Assembly (NCBI GenBank): GCA_050331455.1
Contig: JBHJGV010000096.1
Location: 1-35,122, forward strand
From: CAYUYV01 sp050331455
Lineage (GTDB): Bacteria > Pseudomonadota > Alphaproteobacteria > JAJFIK01
DNA: 35,122 bases
Reading direction: 5' to 3'
In this document: positions 23,110 to 31,262 of the stretch, piece after piece
Layout: every line of letters starts with the position of its first letter
How positions within the stretch are numbered: position 1 is the first letter of the stretch
Program-made: the position numbers and the translations under genes
The notes under the pieces: model-generated
What the model saw: only the letters and a program-made list of their open reading frames with translations
Told to the model about the DNA's origin: nothing
The model's database searches: none

Positions 23110-23346
23110 ATGGGCAAGATCCTGGTTTTCCTCGCGATCGCCATCGCCGGCTATCTTTTCGCCCGGCGTGTCCTGACCCCCCAACCGCCGGAGACCAACC
23201 GGACACGGGACCAAAGACCCGGCGGCGGGCGGTCCTCCCGGGTCGAGGAGATGCGGGAATGTCCGACCTGCGGCACCTTCCGCCCGGCGAGCCTTCGCAC
23301 GCCCTGCGAGCGGGCCGACTGTCCCCTCTTGACCCGGCGACCCTAG
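23110..23346 (+). CDS. Small membrane protein with a CxxC zinc-ribbon-like tail
   Basis: 78 residues. One N-terminal hydrophobic helix (ILVFLAIAIAGYLFA) is followed by a charged linker and a four-Cys tail: CPTC then CERADC, spacing suited to one zinc ion or two disulphides. Strong ribosome site GGAGGAGG before ATG 23110. It is 60 bases after the S49 peptidase gene on the same strand. I do not recognise a named family; it could be a small adaptor of the peptidase or a general conserved hypothetical. Confidence 0.7.
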   Translation: MGKILVFLAIAIAGYLFARRVLTPQPPETNRTRDQRPGGGRSSRVEEMRECPTCGTFRPASLRTPCERADCPLLTRRP

Positions 23347-23520
23347 CCGGCCCTTTCGGCGTCTAAGGCGCGACATCCGCTCGGAGATTGACCCTTCAGG
23401 TGCTGCTGGCTAGGGTCCTGCGGTGCAGCAAATGCCGGCTCACCCGCCGGACCGCCCGGCCTTTCCCGCCTCGGGAGCCAGCGGTCGACGGTTCCCGCCC
23501 CGGGCACCACCGCCCCGTCA

Positions 23521-24549
23521 ATGATGGCCGATCACCCCATGCCAACCCCAACGGATAGCGAGACGTCCCCGACGCCAATGCCGTCGAAAGACCGGTCGTT
23601 TCAGGGACTGATCCTGACGCTTCAGCAGTTCTGGGCCCGGCAAGGCTGTGTGATCCTCCAACCCTATGACTTGGAAATGGGCGCCGGGACCTTTCATCCG
23701 GCCACGACGCTGCGCTCGCTGGGCCCCAAGCCCTGGCGCGCGGCCTATGTCCAGCCGTGCCGGCGGCCCGCGGATGGCCGCTATGGCGAGAACCCCAACC
23801 GGTTCCAGCATTACTACCAGTTTCAGGTCATCCTGAAGCCCTCTCCGGCGGACATCCAGGATCTTTACCTGCAAAGCCTAAACGCCCTCGGCATCGATCC
23901 GACCCTGCACGACATCCGTTTCGTCGAGGACGACTGGGAAAGCCCGACCCTGGGCGCCTGGGGCCTCGGCTGGGAAGTCTGGTGCGACGGCATGGAGGTG
24001 ACCCAGTTCACCTATTTTCAGCAGGTCGGCGGCTATGACTGCGACCCCGTGTCGGGCGAGTTGACCTACGGGCTCGAGCGCCTCGCCATGTATGTTCAGG
24101 GGACGGATAACGGCTACGACCTCGACTTCAACGGCGCCGGCGTGACCTATGGCGACGTGTTCCATCAGGCGGAGCGGGAATTTTCGGCCTTCAATTTCGA
24201 ACACGCCAATACGGACGCCCTGTTTACCCAGTTCGCCGAAGCCGAAGCGGCCTGCAACCGGCTCAACGAGGCGGGCCTGTCCCTTCCGGCCTATGACCAA
24301 TGCATCAAGGCAAGCCACCTGTTCAATCTGCTCGACGCCCGGGGCGTCATCAGCGTAACGGAACGCCAGGCCTATATCGGCCGGGTGCGGGCGCTCTCCC
24401 GGGGCTGCGCCGGTGTCTGGCTCGAGAGCCCGCAGGGGCGCTCGGCCGGTGCGGGTTTGGGCGGTGCCAAGGGGGACAGCGGAAACCATGCACCGGCGGC
24501 GCCCGTCAAATCCTCCCAAGGCAAGGCCGCGCCGGCCGCCGGCGCGTGA
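23521..24549 (+). CDS. glyQ: Glycyl-tRNA synthetase, alpha subunit
   Basis: 342 residues with the complete class II core of bacterial GlyQ: FQGLILTLQQFWARQGCVILQPYD, then MGAGTFHPATTLRSLGPKPW, YVQPCRRPADGRYGENPNR, FVEDDWESPTLGAWGLGWEVW and TYGLERLAMY. With GlyS it forms the alpha2-beta2 enzyme that charges tRNA(Gly). The start is uncertain: ATGs at 23521, 23524, 23539 and 23578 are all in frame and none has a clear ribosome site; the conserved region begins about residue 25. The C-terminus carries an unusual Ala/Gly/Lys-rich tail of about 38 residues. glyS starts 11 bases downstream. Confidence 0.97.
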   Translation: MMADHPMPTPTDSETSPTPMPSKDRSFQGLILTLQQFWARQGCVILQPYDLEMGAGTFHPATTLRSLGPKPWRAAYVQPCRRPADGRYGENPNRFQHYYQFQVILKPSPADIQDLYLQSLNALGIDPTLHDIRFVEDDWESPTLGAWGLGWEVWCDGMEVTQFTYFQQVGGYDCDPVSGELTYGLERLAMYVQGTDNGYDLDFNGAGVTYGDVFHQAEREFSAFNFEHANTDALFTQFAEAEAACNRLNEAGLSLPAYDQCIKASHLFNLLDARGVISVTERQAYIGRVRALSRGCAGVWLESPQGRSAGAGLGGAKGDSGNHAPAAPVKSSQGKAAPAAGA

Positions 24550-24560
24550 GGAGCGGAACC

Positions 24561-26627
24561 ATGGGCACCGTTCTTCTGGAATTGTTCAGTGAAGAGATTC
24601 CGGCCCGTCTCCAGGACGGGGCCCGGGCCGAGCTTGCGCGCCGTCTCGGCGAGGGCCTGGCCGAGGCCGGGTTCGATCGCCCCGAGATCCGCACCTACGC
24701 CACCCCCCGCCGCCTCGTCGCGTTGATCGACGATCTGCCGGAGCGCCAGCCCGACCGGCGGGAGGAACGCAAGGGCCCCAAGGTCGGCGCGCCGGACAAG
24801 GCGGTGCAGGGCTTTTTGTCTTCGGTCGGCCTGACCCTCGATCAGGTGGAGACCCGGGAGACCGACAAAGGCGCGACCTATTTCGCCGTGATCGAGACCG
24901 AGGGCCGCCCGAGCGCGGATGTGCTCGGCGATCTCGTGGCGGCCACGGTGAGCCAGTTCCATTGGCCGCGATCCATGCGGTGGGGCACGGGCGCCCTCCG
25001 CTGGGTTCGGCCGCTGCACAATATCTTGTGCCTGTTCGACGGCGAGCCGGTGCCCGTGGCGGTGGAGGGCGTGACGGCCCGACCCCAGACCCGCGGCCAT
25101 CGCTTCATGGCGCCGGACGCCTTTCCGGTTCGCGAAACGCCGGCCTATTGGAGCGCCCTCGAGGATGCCAAGGTCATGCTTGACCAGGACCGGCGGCGGG
25201 CCAAGATCGACACGGACGCGAGGGCGCTCGCCCAGAAATCCGGGCTTGAGCTGGTCGAGGATCCGGGTCTCCTGGCGGAAGTTACGGGGCTGGTCGAATG
25301 GCCCGTGGTCCTGATGGGGCGGTTCGACGACGCCTTTCTGAGGCTGCCAGACGAAGTCCTGATCAGCGCCAAGCGCGGCCACCAGAAATATTTCTCGCTC
25401 CGCAATCCCAAGACGGGCCAACTCGCCCCCCATTTCATCACGGTTGCCAATCTGGAGGCCGCCGATGGCGGCCGGCGGATCATCGAAGGCAATGAGCGGG
25501 TGCTGCGGGCCCGCCTGTCCGACGCGTGCTTCTTCTGGGACCAGGATCGCAAACGCCCCCTGGCGGAGCGGGCAGAAGGCTTGAAGGACGTGGTCTTCCA
25601 CGCCCAACTCGGCACTCTGGCGGACAAGGTCGCCCGGCTGAGCACCCTGGCCGCGCATATTGCGCCCCTGGTCGGGGCGAATCCCGACGATGCGCGCCAG
25701 GCGGCGGATCTCGCCAAATGCGACCTGCTCACCGGCATGGTGGGCGAGTTTCCGGAACTCCAGGGGCTCATGGGCCGCTATTACGCCCTCGGCGACGGCC
25801 TCTGCGAGGCTGTGGCCGACGCGATTTTCGACCACTACGCGCCCCAGGGACCCCATGACCGGTGCCCAGACAAGCCGGTCTCCATGGCCGTCGCCCTTGC
25901 CGACAAGATCGACACCCTGACCGGCTTCTGGCTGATCGGCGAGACGCCCACGGGCTCCAAGGACCCCTTCGCCCTGCGCCGCGCCGCCCTGGGCGTTGTG
26001 CGGATCGCCCTCGAAAACGACCTGCGCCTGCCCCTGTCCGACCTGTTTGATGCGTCGGCCGCCGCCTATGGCGATCTCGGCAAGGGCAAGGACGCGGCAC
26101 GGGCCGACCTGCTGGGTTTCGTCGCGGAGCGTCTGAAAGGGCATCTGCGGGACCGCAAGCGCCGTCACGATCTCATTGATGCGGTCTTCACCCTGCCCGG
26201 CCAAGATGACGTCGTGTCCGTCGTACGCCGGGTCGAAGCCCTGACGGCCTTCCTGGCGACCGAGGATGGTGCGAACCTGCAAGCGGGGGTCAAACGGGCC
26301 AGCAACATCCTGCGCATCGAGGAAAAGAAGGACGGCAAGACCTATGCGGGCACCGCCGACCCGTCGGGCCTGACCCAAGCCGAGGAGAAAACCCTGTTCG
26401 AGATGCTGGGCGAGGCGGAGCAGGCGGCGGCGAACGCCATCGCTGCGGAAGACTTCGCCGGCGCCATGGCCGCGCTCGCGCCCCTGCGCACGCCGGTTGA
26501 TGCCTTTTTCGAGAAAGTAACGGTAAATGCACCGGAGGCGGATATTCGGCATAACCGGCTGCTTTTACTCAGTCAGATCCGCGCGAGTGTGAGTGGTGTC
26601 GCGGACTTTTCCAGAATTGAAGGCTAA
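24561..26627 (+). CDS. glyS: Glycyl-tRNA synthetase, beta subunit
   Basis: 688 residues, the normal length. Starts LLELFSEEIPARLQDGARAEL, the GlyS signature, and continues with YATPRRLVALIDDLP, KGPKVGAPDKAVQGFL and, in the middle, VLISAKRGHQKYFSLRN and SMAVALADKIDTLTGFWLIGETPTGSKDPFALRRAALG (HD-domain-like region). The C-terminal part is the anticodon-binding DALR-like region ending FFEKVTVNAPEADIRHNRLLLLSQIR. ATG 24561 has AGGAGCGG at proper distance. It pairs with glyQ in a two-gene operon, and ppdK follows after 42 bases. Confidence 0.97.
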   Translation: MGTVLLELFSEEIPARLQDGARAELARRLGEGLAEAGFDRPEIRTYATPRRLVALIDDLPERQPDRREERKGPKVGAPDKAVQGFLSSVGLTLDQVETRETDKGATYFAVIETEGRPSADVLGDLVAATVSQFHWPRSMRWGTGALRWVRPLHNILCLFDGEPVPVAVEGVTARPQTRGHRFMAPDAFPVRETPAYWSALEDAKVMLDQDRRRAKIDTDARALAQKSGLELVEDPGLLAEVTGLVEWPVVLMGRFDDAFLRLPDEVLISAKRGHQKYFSLRNPKTGQLAPHFITVANLEAADGGRRIIEGNERVLRARLSDACFFWDQDRKRPLAERAEGLKDVVFHAQLGTLADKVARLSTLAAHIAPLVGANPDDARQAADLAKCDLLTGMVGEFPELQGLMGRYYALGDGLCEAVADAIFDHYAPQGPHDRCPDKPVSMAVALADKIDTLTGFWLIGETPTGSKDPFALRRAALGVVRIALENDLRLPLSDLFDASAAAYGDLGKGKDAARADLLGFVAERLKGHLRDRKRRHDLIDAVFTLPGQDDVVSVVRRVEALTAFLATEDGANLQAGVKRASNILRIEEKKDGKTYAGTADPSGLTQAEEKTLFEMLGEAEQAAANAIAAEDFAGAMAALAPLRTPVDAFFEKVTVNAPEADIRHNRLLLLSQIRASVSGVADFSRIEG

Positions 26628-26669
26628 GGCCCGCGGTCGGGCGACCAGTCAGCGTGCGGAGAACCAAAC

Positions 26670-29336
26670 ATGACGCAATGGGTCTATCAGTTCGGCGGGA
26701 GCCGCAATGACGGGTCAGTGGACCAGCGCAATCTGCTCGGCGGCAAGGGCGCAAACCTTGCCGAAATGAGCCGCCTCGGCCTGCCCGTGCCGCCAGGCTT
26801 CACCATCACCACGGAGGTGTGCACGGCCTTTTACGACAACAACCGTCAGTATCCCGATGGCATGATGGAGCAGGTGGCGGACGCCCTGAAGGGCGTGGGC
26901 AGCCATCTCGGCAAGCAGTTCGGCGACACCGCGAACCCGCTGCTCGTCTCGGTGCGCTCGGGCGCGCGCGTGTCCATGCCCGGCATGATGGATACGGTGC
27001 TCAATCTGGGCCTCAATGACGAGACTGTGGAGGGCCTTGCCGCGCTGTCTGGCGATCGCCGTTTTGCCTATGACTCCTATCGCCGTTTCATCCAGATGTA
27101 TGGCGATGTGGTGCTGGGCGTTGACCATCACGCGTTCGAGGATGCCCTCGACGATGTGAAGATGGACCGGGGCGTCACCCAGGACACGGACCTCACCGAC
27201 GAGGATCTCAGCGCCGTCATCCAATCCTATAAGAAGCTCGTGGAGCAGGAATTGGGGCGCAGCTTTCCCCAGGATCCGGGCGAACAGCTCTGGGGCGCCA
27301 TCGGCGCCGTGTTCGGCTCCTGGATGAACGCCCGCGCCGTCACCTATCGCCGTCTGCACAGCATTCCCCAGGAATGGGGGACGGCCGTGACCGTGCAGGC
27401 CATGGTGTTCGGCAATATGGGCGATGAAAGCGCAACCGGGGTCGCCTTCACCCGCAATCCCTCCACGGGCCAGAACCGTCTTTACGGGGAATTCCTGGTC
27501 AATGCCCAGGGCGAAGACGTGGTGGCCGGCATCCGCACGCCCCAGAGCCTGTCCAAGATTGCCCGGGAAGAGAGCGGCTCCAATCTTCCGTCCATGGAAG
27601 AATGCATGCCGGACGTGTTCGCCGAACTCGTCGACGTGACCACACGGCTCGAGGACCACTATCGCGACATGCAGGACATCGAGTTCACGGTGGAGCGTGG
27701 CCGCCTGTGGATGCTCCAGACCCGGGCCGGCAAGCGCACCGCGCGGGCCAGCCTGAAAATCGCCGTGGACATCTGCAATGAAGGCCGCATCACCCAGGAC
27801 GAGGCGGTGCTCCGCATCGATCCCAATTCCCTCAACCAACTCCTGCACCCCAGCCTCGACCCCAAGGCCGAGCGGGACCTACTGGTGACCGGCCTGCCGG
27901 CCTCGCCCGGCGCCGCAAGCGGGGTCGTTGTGTTCCAGGCCGAGGACGCGGAGGCCCATGCGGCCAATGGCGTCTCTTCCATCCTGGTGCGGAACGAAAC
28001 CAGCCCCGAGGACATCCACGGCATGCATGCCGCCACTGGCATTCTGACCGCGCGGGGCGGCATGACCAGCCACGCCGCCGTCGTGGCCCGGGGTATGGGC
28101 CGGCCTTGCGTGACCGGCGCCGGGGCCATGCGCATCGACTATGCCAAGCAGACCTTCACCGTGGGCGCGGTCACGATCGGCAAGGGCGACGTGGTTACCA
28201 TCGACGGCGCCACGGGCCAGGTGATGCGCGGCGAAGTGCCAACCATCCAGCCTGAGCTGTCCGGCGATTTCGGCACCATTATGGGCTGGGCCGACGCGCG
28301 CCGCCGCCTGCGGGTGCGCGCCAATGCGGAAACGCCGGACGACACCAAAATGGCCCGGGATTTCGGCGCCGAAGGCATCGGCCTGTGCCGGACCGAGCAC
28401 ATGTTCTTCGACGCCACGCGCATCCAGGCGGTGCGTGAGATGATCCTGTCGGACAGCAAAGAGGGTCGCCGTGCGGCGCTCACCAAGCTCCTGCCGTTCC
28501 AGCGCGAGGACTTCACGGAGCTGTTCACCATTATGGCCGGCCTGCCGGTGACGATCCGTCTGCTCGACCCGCCCCTGCACGAGTTTCTGCCCCATGGAGA
28601 GGAGGAAATCGCTCACGTGGCCCATTCCATGGGCGTGGAACCGGCGCGCCTCAAGGATCGGCTGAGCGAGATGCACGAGGTCAATCCCATGCTGGGCCAT
28701 CGCGGCTGTCGCCTGGGCATCTCCTACCCGGAAATCTACGAAATGCAGGCCCGCGCGATCCTGGAGGCGGCCTGCGACGTGGCCGCCAAGACGGGCGAGC
28801 CCGTGGTGCCCGAGATCATGGTGCCCCTGGTCGCCAGCCATGCGGAACTGGAGATCATCAAATACCGGATCAATGCCGTTGCCGACGCCGTCGAGGCGGA
28901 AAAGGGCAAGCGCGTCACCTATCTGGTCGGCACCATGATCGAGCTGCCCCGGGCGGCCCTTCAGGCCTATGAGATCGCCGCCTCGGCCGAATTCTTCAGC
29001 TTCGGGACCAACGACCTGACCCAGACCGTGTTCGGCATCAGCCGGGACGACTCGGGCCGTTTTCTGGGCGATTACATCGCCAAGAAGATCCTGGCCGAGG
29101 ACCCCTTCGTCACCCTCGACCAGGAGGGCGTGGGCGAGCTGGTGCGCCTGGGCGCAGAGCGGGGCCGCAATCGGCGAAATGACCTCAAGGTCGGCATTTG
29201 CGGCGAGCATGGGGGCGATCCGGACTCCATCGATTTCTGCGAGCGGATCGGCCTTGACTATGTCTCCTGCTCGCCCTTCCGGGTCCCCATTGCCCGTCTC
29301 GCGGCGGCGCAGGCGGCCATCCGCCGGTCCGCATGA
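26670..29336 (+). CDS. ppdK: Pyruvate, phosphate dikinase
   Basis: 888 residues, full length. The N-terminal ATP-grasp part includes GGKGANLAEMSRLGLPVPPGFTITTEVC and VSVRSGARVSMPGMMDTVLNLG; the swivelling domain has the phosphorylated His468 in GGMTSHAAVVARGMGRPCVTG; the C-terminal PEP/pyruvate barrel has GTNDLTQTVFGISRDD and the catalytic Cys844 in GICGEHGGDP. It interconverts pyruvate, ATP and Pi with PEP, AMP and PPi in the cytoplasm, for gluconeogenesis or PPi-linked glycolysis. ATG 26670 has CGGAG upstream. Its last four bases overlap the start of a MeaB-type GTPase gene, so the two are translationally coupled. Confidence 0.97.
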   Translation: MTQWVYQFGGSRNDGSVDQRNLLGGKGANLAEMSRLGLPVPPGFTITTEVCTAFYDNNRQYPDGMMEQVADALKGVGSHLGKQFGDTANPLLVSVRSGARVSMPGMMDTVLNLGLNDETVEGLAALSGDRRFAYDSYRRFIQMYGDVVLGVDHHAFEDALDDVKMDRGVTQDTDLTDEDLSAVIQSYKKLVEQELGRSFPQDPGEQLWGAIGAVFGSWMNARAVTYRRLHSIPQEWGTAVTVQAMVFGNMGDESATGVAFTRNPSTGQNRLYGEFLVNAQGEDVVAGIRTPQSLSKIAREESGSNLPSMEECMPDVFAELVDVTTRLEDHYRDMQDIEFTVERGRLWMLQTRAGKRTARASLKIAVDICNEGRITQDEAVLRIDPNSLNQLLHPSLDPKAERDLLVTGLPASPGAASGVVVFQAEDAEAHAANGVSSILVRNETSPEDIHGMHAATGILTARGGMTSHAAVVARGMGRPCVTGAGAMRIDYAKQTFTVGAVTIGKGDVVTIDGATGQVMRGEVPTIQPELSGDFGTIMGWADARRRLRVRANAETPDDTKMARDFGAEGIGLCRTEHMFFDATRIQAVREMILSDSKEGRRAALTKLLPFQREDFTELFTIMAGLPVTIRLLDPPLHEFLPHGEEEIAHVAHSMGVEPARLKDRLSEMHEVNPMLGHRGCRLGISYPEIYEMQARAILEAACDVAAKTGEPVVPEIMVPLVASHAELEIIKYRINAVADAVEAEKGKRVTYLVGTMIELPRAALQAYEIAASAEFFSFGTNDLTQTVFGISRDDSGRFLGDYIAKKILAEDPFVTLDQEGVGELVRLGAERGRNRRNDLKVGICGEHGGDPDSIDFCERIGLDYVSCSPFRVPIARLAAAQAAIRRSA

Positions 29337-30286
29337 GCCCCGCCCTTCCCGGCTTCGAGGCGCTGGCAACGGGCAAGAAGGTCACCGTCGCCCGGGCCCT
29401 CGCCGGCCTTGAAACCCATACGGACGACCCGGCCCTGATCGACCTGCTCGATGCGGCCTGGGCCGCGCCCAAGGGACATGTGGTCGGCATCACGGGCCCG
29501 CCGGGGGTGGGCAAGTCGAGCCTGATCCACGCCCTGATCGGCCTGTGGCGCGCGCGCGGCCAGACCGTGGCGGTCATTGCGGTGGACCCGTCCTCCCGGC
29601 GTACCGGCGGCGCCCTGCTCGGCGACCGCACGCGGATTACGGCAGACCCGGATGACACGGGCATTTTCATTCGCTCCATGGCGGCGCGGGACCGGCTGGG
29701 CGGCCTTGCAGACCTCACCTTTCCGGCTACGATCCTTTTGCGGGCGGTCTATGACCGGATCATCGTTGAAACGGTCGGGGTCGGACAATCAGAGACCGAA
29801 ATCGCCGATATCGCGGATACGGTGGTGTTCTGTGTGCAGCCGGCGTCGGGCGACGCGCTCCAGTTCATGAAAGCGGGCATTGTCGAAGTGCCGAATATCG
29901 CGGTGGTGACGAAGGCGGATATGGGCCGGGTCGCTGAGCGGGCGAAGGCGGATTTCGAGGGCGCCCTGGGCCTTGCCGTCCAGAACAAGGCGAGTTGGCC
30001 GGTCGAGGTGGTGCTCGTCTCCGTGCGCCAGTCGGCGGGCCTCGGCGCCCTCGGTGATGCGGTGGAGCGTCACCGGTCCTGGCTTCTGGCCGACGGCGCC
30101 GGACGTCTGTCCGCTCAGCGCGGTGACCAGGCCCGGACCTTCCTGACACAGACCATCCAGGACCGGTTCGGCCGGGAAGGTGTCGGCTGGGCCCGCCGCG
30201 AGGGCCGCCTGGCGTCCACTGCCCAGCGCTCCCCCTTCCGGATCGCCCGTGATATCGCCGCCGACCTCGCCGCCCGGTTCCAGTGA
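29333..30286 (+). CDS. meaB: MeaB/ArgK-type P-loop GTPase
   Basis: 317 residues. G3E-class GTPase motifs: P-loop GPPGVGKSS (55-63), VDPSSRRTGGALLGDRTRI (switch region), DRIIVETVGVGQSE (Walker B and G3), and TKAD (guanine specificity). The GALLGDRTRI block is specific to the MeaB/YgfD (LAO/AO ATPase) family, which loads and protects B12-dependent acyl-CoA mutases. No mutase or B12 gene is in the window; the gene instead overlaps ppdK by four bases. The C-terminal dimerisation helix is present but the protein is slightly shorter than many homologues (about 330). Convergent with ispE, 52 bases apart. Confidence 0.88.
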   Translation: MSPALPGFEALATGKKVTVARALAGLETHTDDPALIDLLDAAWAAPKGHVVGITGPPGVGKSSLIHALIGLWRARGQTVAVIAVDPSSRRTGGALLGDRTRITADPDDTGIFIRSMAARDRLGGLADLTFPATILLRAVYDRIIVETVGVGQSETEIADIADTVVFCVQPASGDALQFMKAGIVEVPNIAVVTKADMGRVAERAKADFEGALGLAVQNKASWPVEVVLVSVRQSAGLGALGDAVERHRSWLLADGAGRLSAQRGDQARTFLTQTIQDRFGREGVGWARREGRLASTAQRSPFRIARDIAADLAARFQ

Positions 30287-30338
30287 CGCGCTCCCCGATG
30301 GCCTAGGCATGGTGCAATGGGGCCCGGCGGACCGGCTT

Positions 30339-31262
30339 TTACGCTGGTTGGACTGCCGGGTCTGCAACGAGGTTGGGGGCGGCCTGGAGCAGGGCGCCGG
30401 GGCGGGCCCACCAGGCGGGCCGTTGATCGAGGATTGCCCGCGCAGCGGTTTGGGCCTCGGCCTCTGCGGCGAACAGGCCGAAACAGGTGCCGCCACTGCC
30501 GGACATGCGCGCGAGCCGGCAGCCGGGCTGGGCGGCGATGACATCGAGCACATCGGCGATATCGGGCGCGACGCGGAGCGCCGGCGGCTCCAGGTCATTG
30601 CGGGTCGCCTTCAGCGCCTCGACAAAACTTTGGGCATCGTTGAAGGCCTCAGGCGGCACCGTGGGTCCGCAGACGCCCGCCAGGGCGTCCGGATCGAGGC
30701 CCTTGAAGACCTTGCCGGTGGGCACCGGCGTGCCCGAGTTGACGAGCACGGCCCACAGATCCGGCAGGCGCGGTGTTTCGGTCAAAATCTCTCCAACACC
30801 CGCCGCAAAGGCCGGCCGGGACTCGATGCACACGGGAATATCGGCGCCGAGAGCGAGGCCCAGGGCATGCAGATCGTCCCGGGGCAGATCGGCGGTCCAA
30901 TGGGCCGTGAGCAGACGAAGGGCCGCGGCAGCATCCGCCGATCCCCCGCCCAGGCCCGCCGCGATGGGCAGGTGCTTTTCCAGAACGACGCGGGCACCGG
31001 CCGACACGCCGGCCTTGTCCCGCAGCATCGTCCCGGCCCGGAAGACCAGATTATCCGCCACCGGCTCATGGGCCAGAAGCGGCGCGAAGGGCCCGCCGAT
31101 GGTGAGGGAGAGATCACGCGCCGGCGACACCGTGAGCCGGTCCCCCACATCCACAAAGACGATCAGGCTTTCCAGGTCGTGATAGCCGTCGGCGCGCCGG
31201 CACAGCACGTGGAGGAAAAGGTTGACCTTCGCGGGCGCATGGAGAGCCAGTCCCGCGCTCAT
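30339..31262 (-). CDS. ispE: 4-diphosphocytidyl-2-C-methyl-D-erythritol kinase
   Basis: 307 residues. GHMP kinase motifs: APAKVNLFLHVL at 9-20, the ATP loop PIAAGLGGGSADAAAALR at 99-116, and ARMSGSGGTCFGLF near the C-terminus. It phosphorylates CDP-methylerythritol in the non-mevalonate isoprenoid pathway and so feeds precursors to the IspB enzyme encoded 10 kb away. ATG 31262 overlaps the stop of the TPR gene as ATGA; the longer upstream frame is inside that gene. It is the last gene of the leftward operon. Confidence 0.96.
   Translation of the reverse strand: MSAGLALHAPAKVNLFLHVLCRRADGYHDLESLIVFVDVGDRLTVSPARDLSLTIGGPFAPLLAHEPVADNLVFRAGTMLRDKAGVSAGARVVLEKHLPIAAGLGGGSADAAAALRLLTAHWTADLPRDDLHALGLALGADIPVCIESRPAFAAGVGEILTETPRLPDLWAVLVNSGTPVPTGKVFKGLDPDALAGVCGPTVPPEAFNDAQSFVEALKATRNDLEPPALRVAPDIADVLDVIAAQPGCRLARMSGSGGTCFGLFAAEAEAQTAARAILDQRPAWWARPGALLQAAPNLVADPAVQPA

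Noticed and set aside
24372..26552. Minus-strand open frame of 726 codons
   Set aside because: Antisense of glyS and the end of glyQ; composition is that of a shadow frame.
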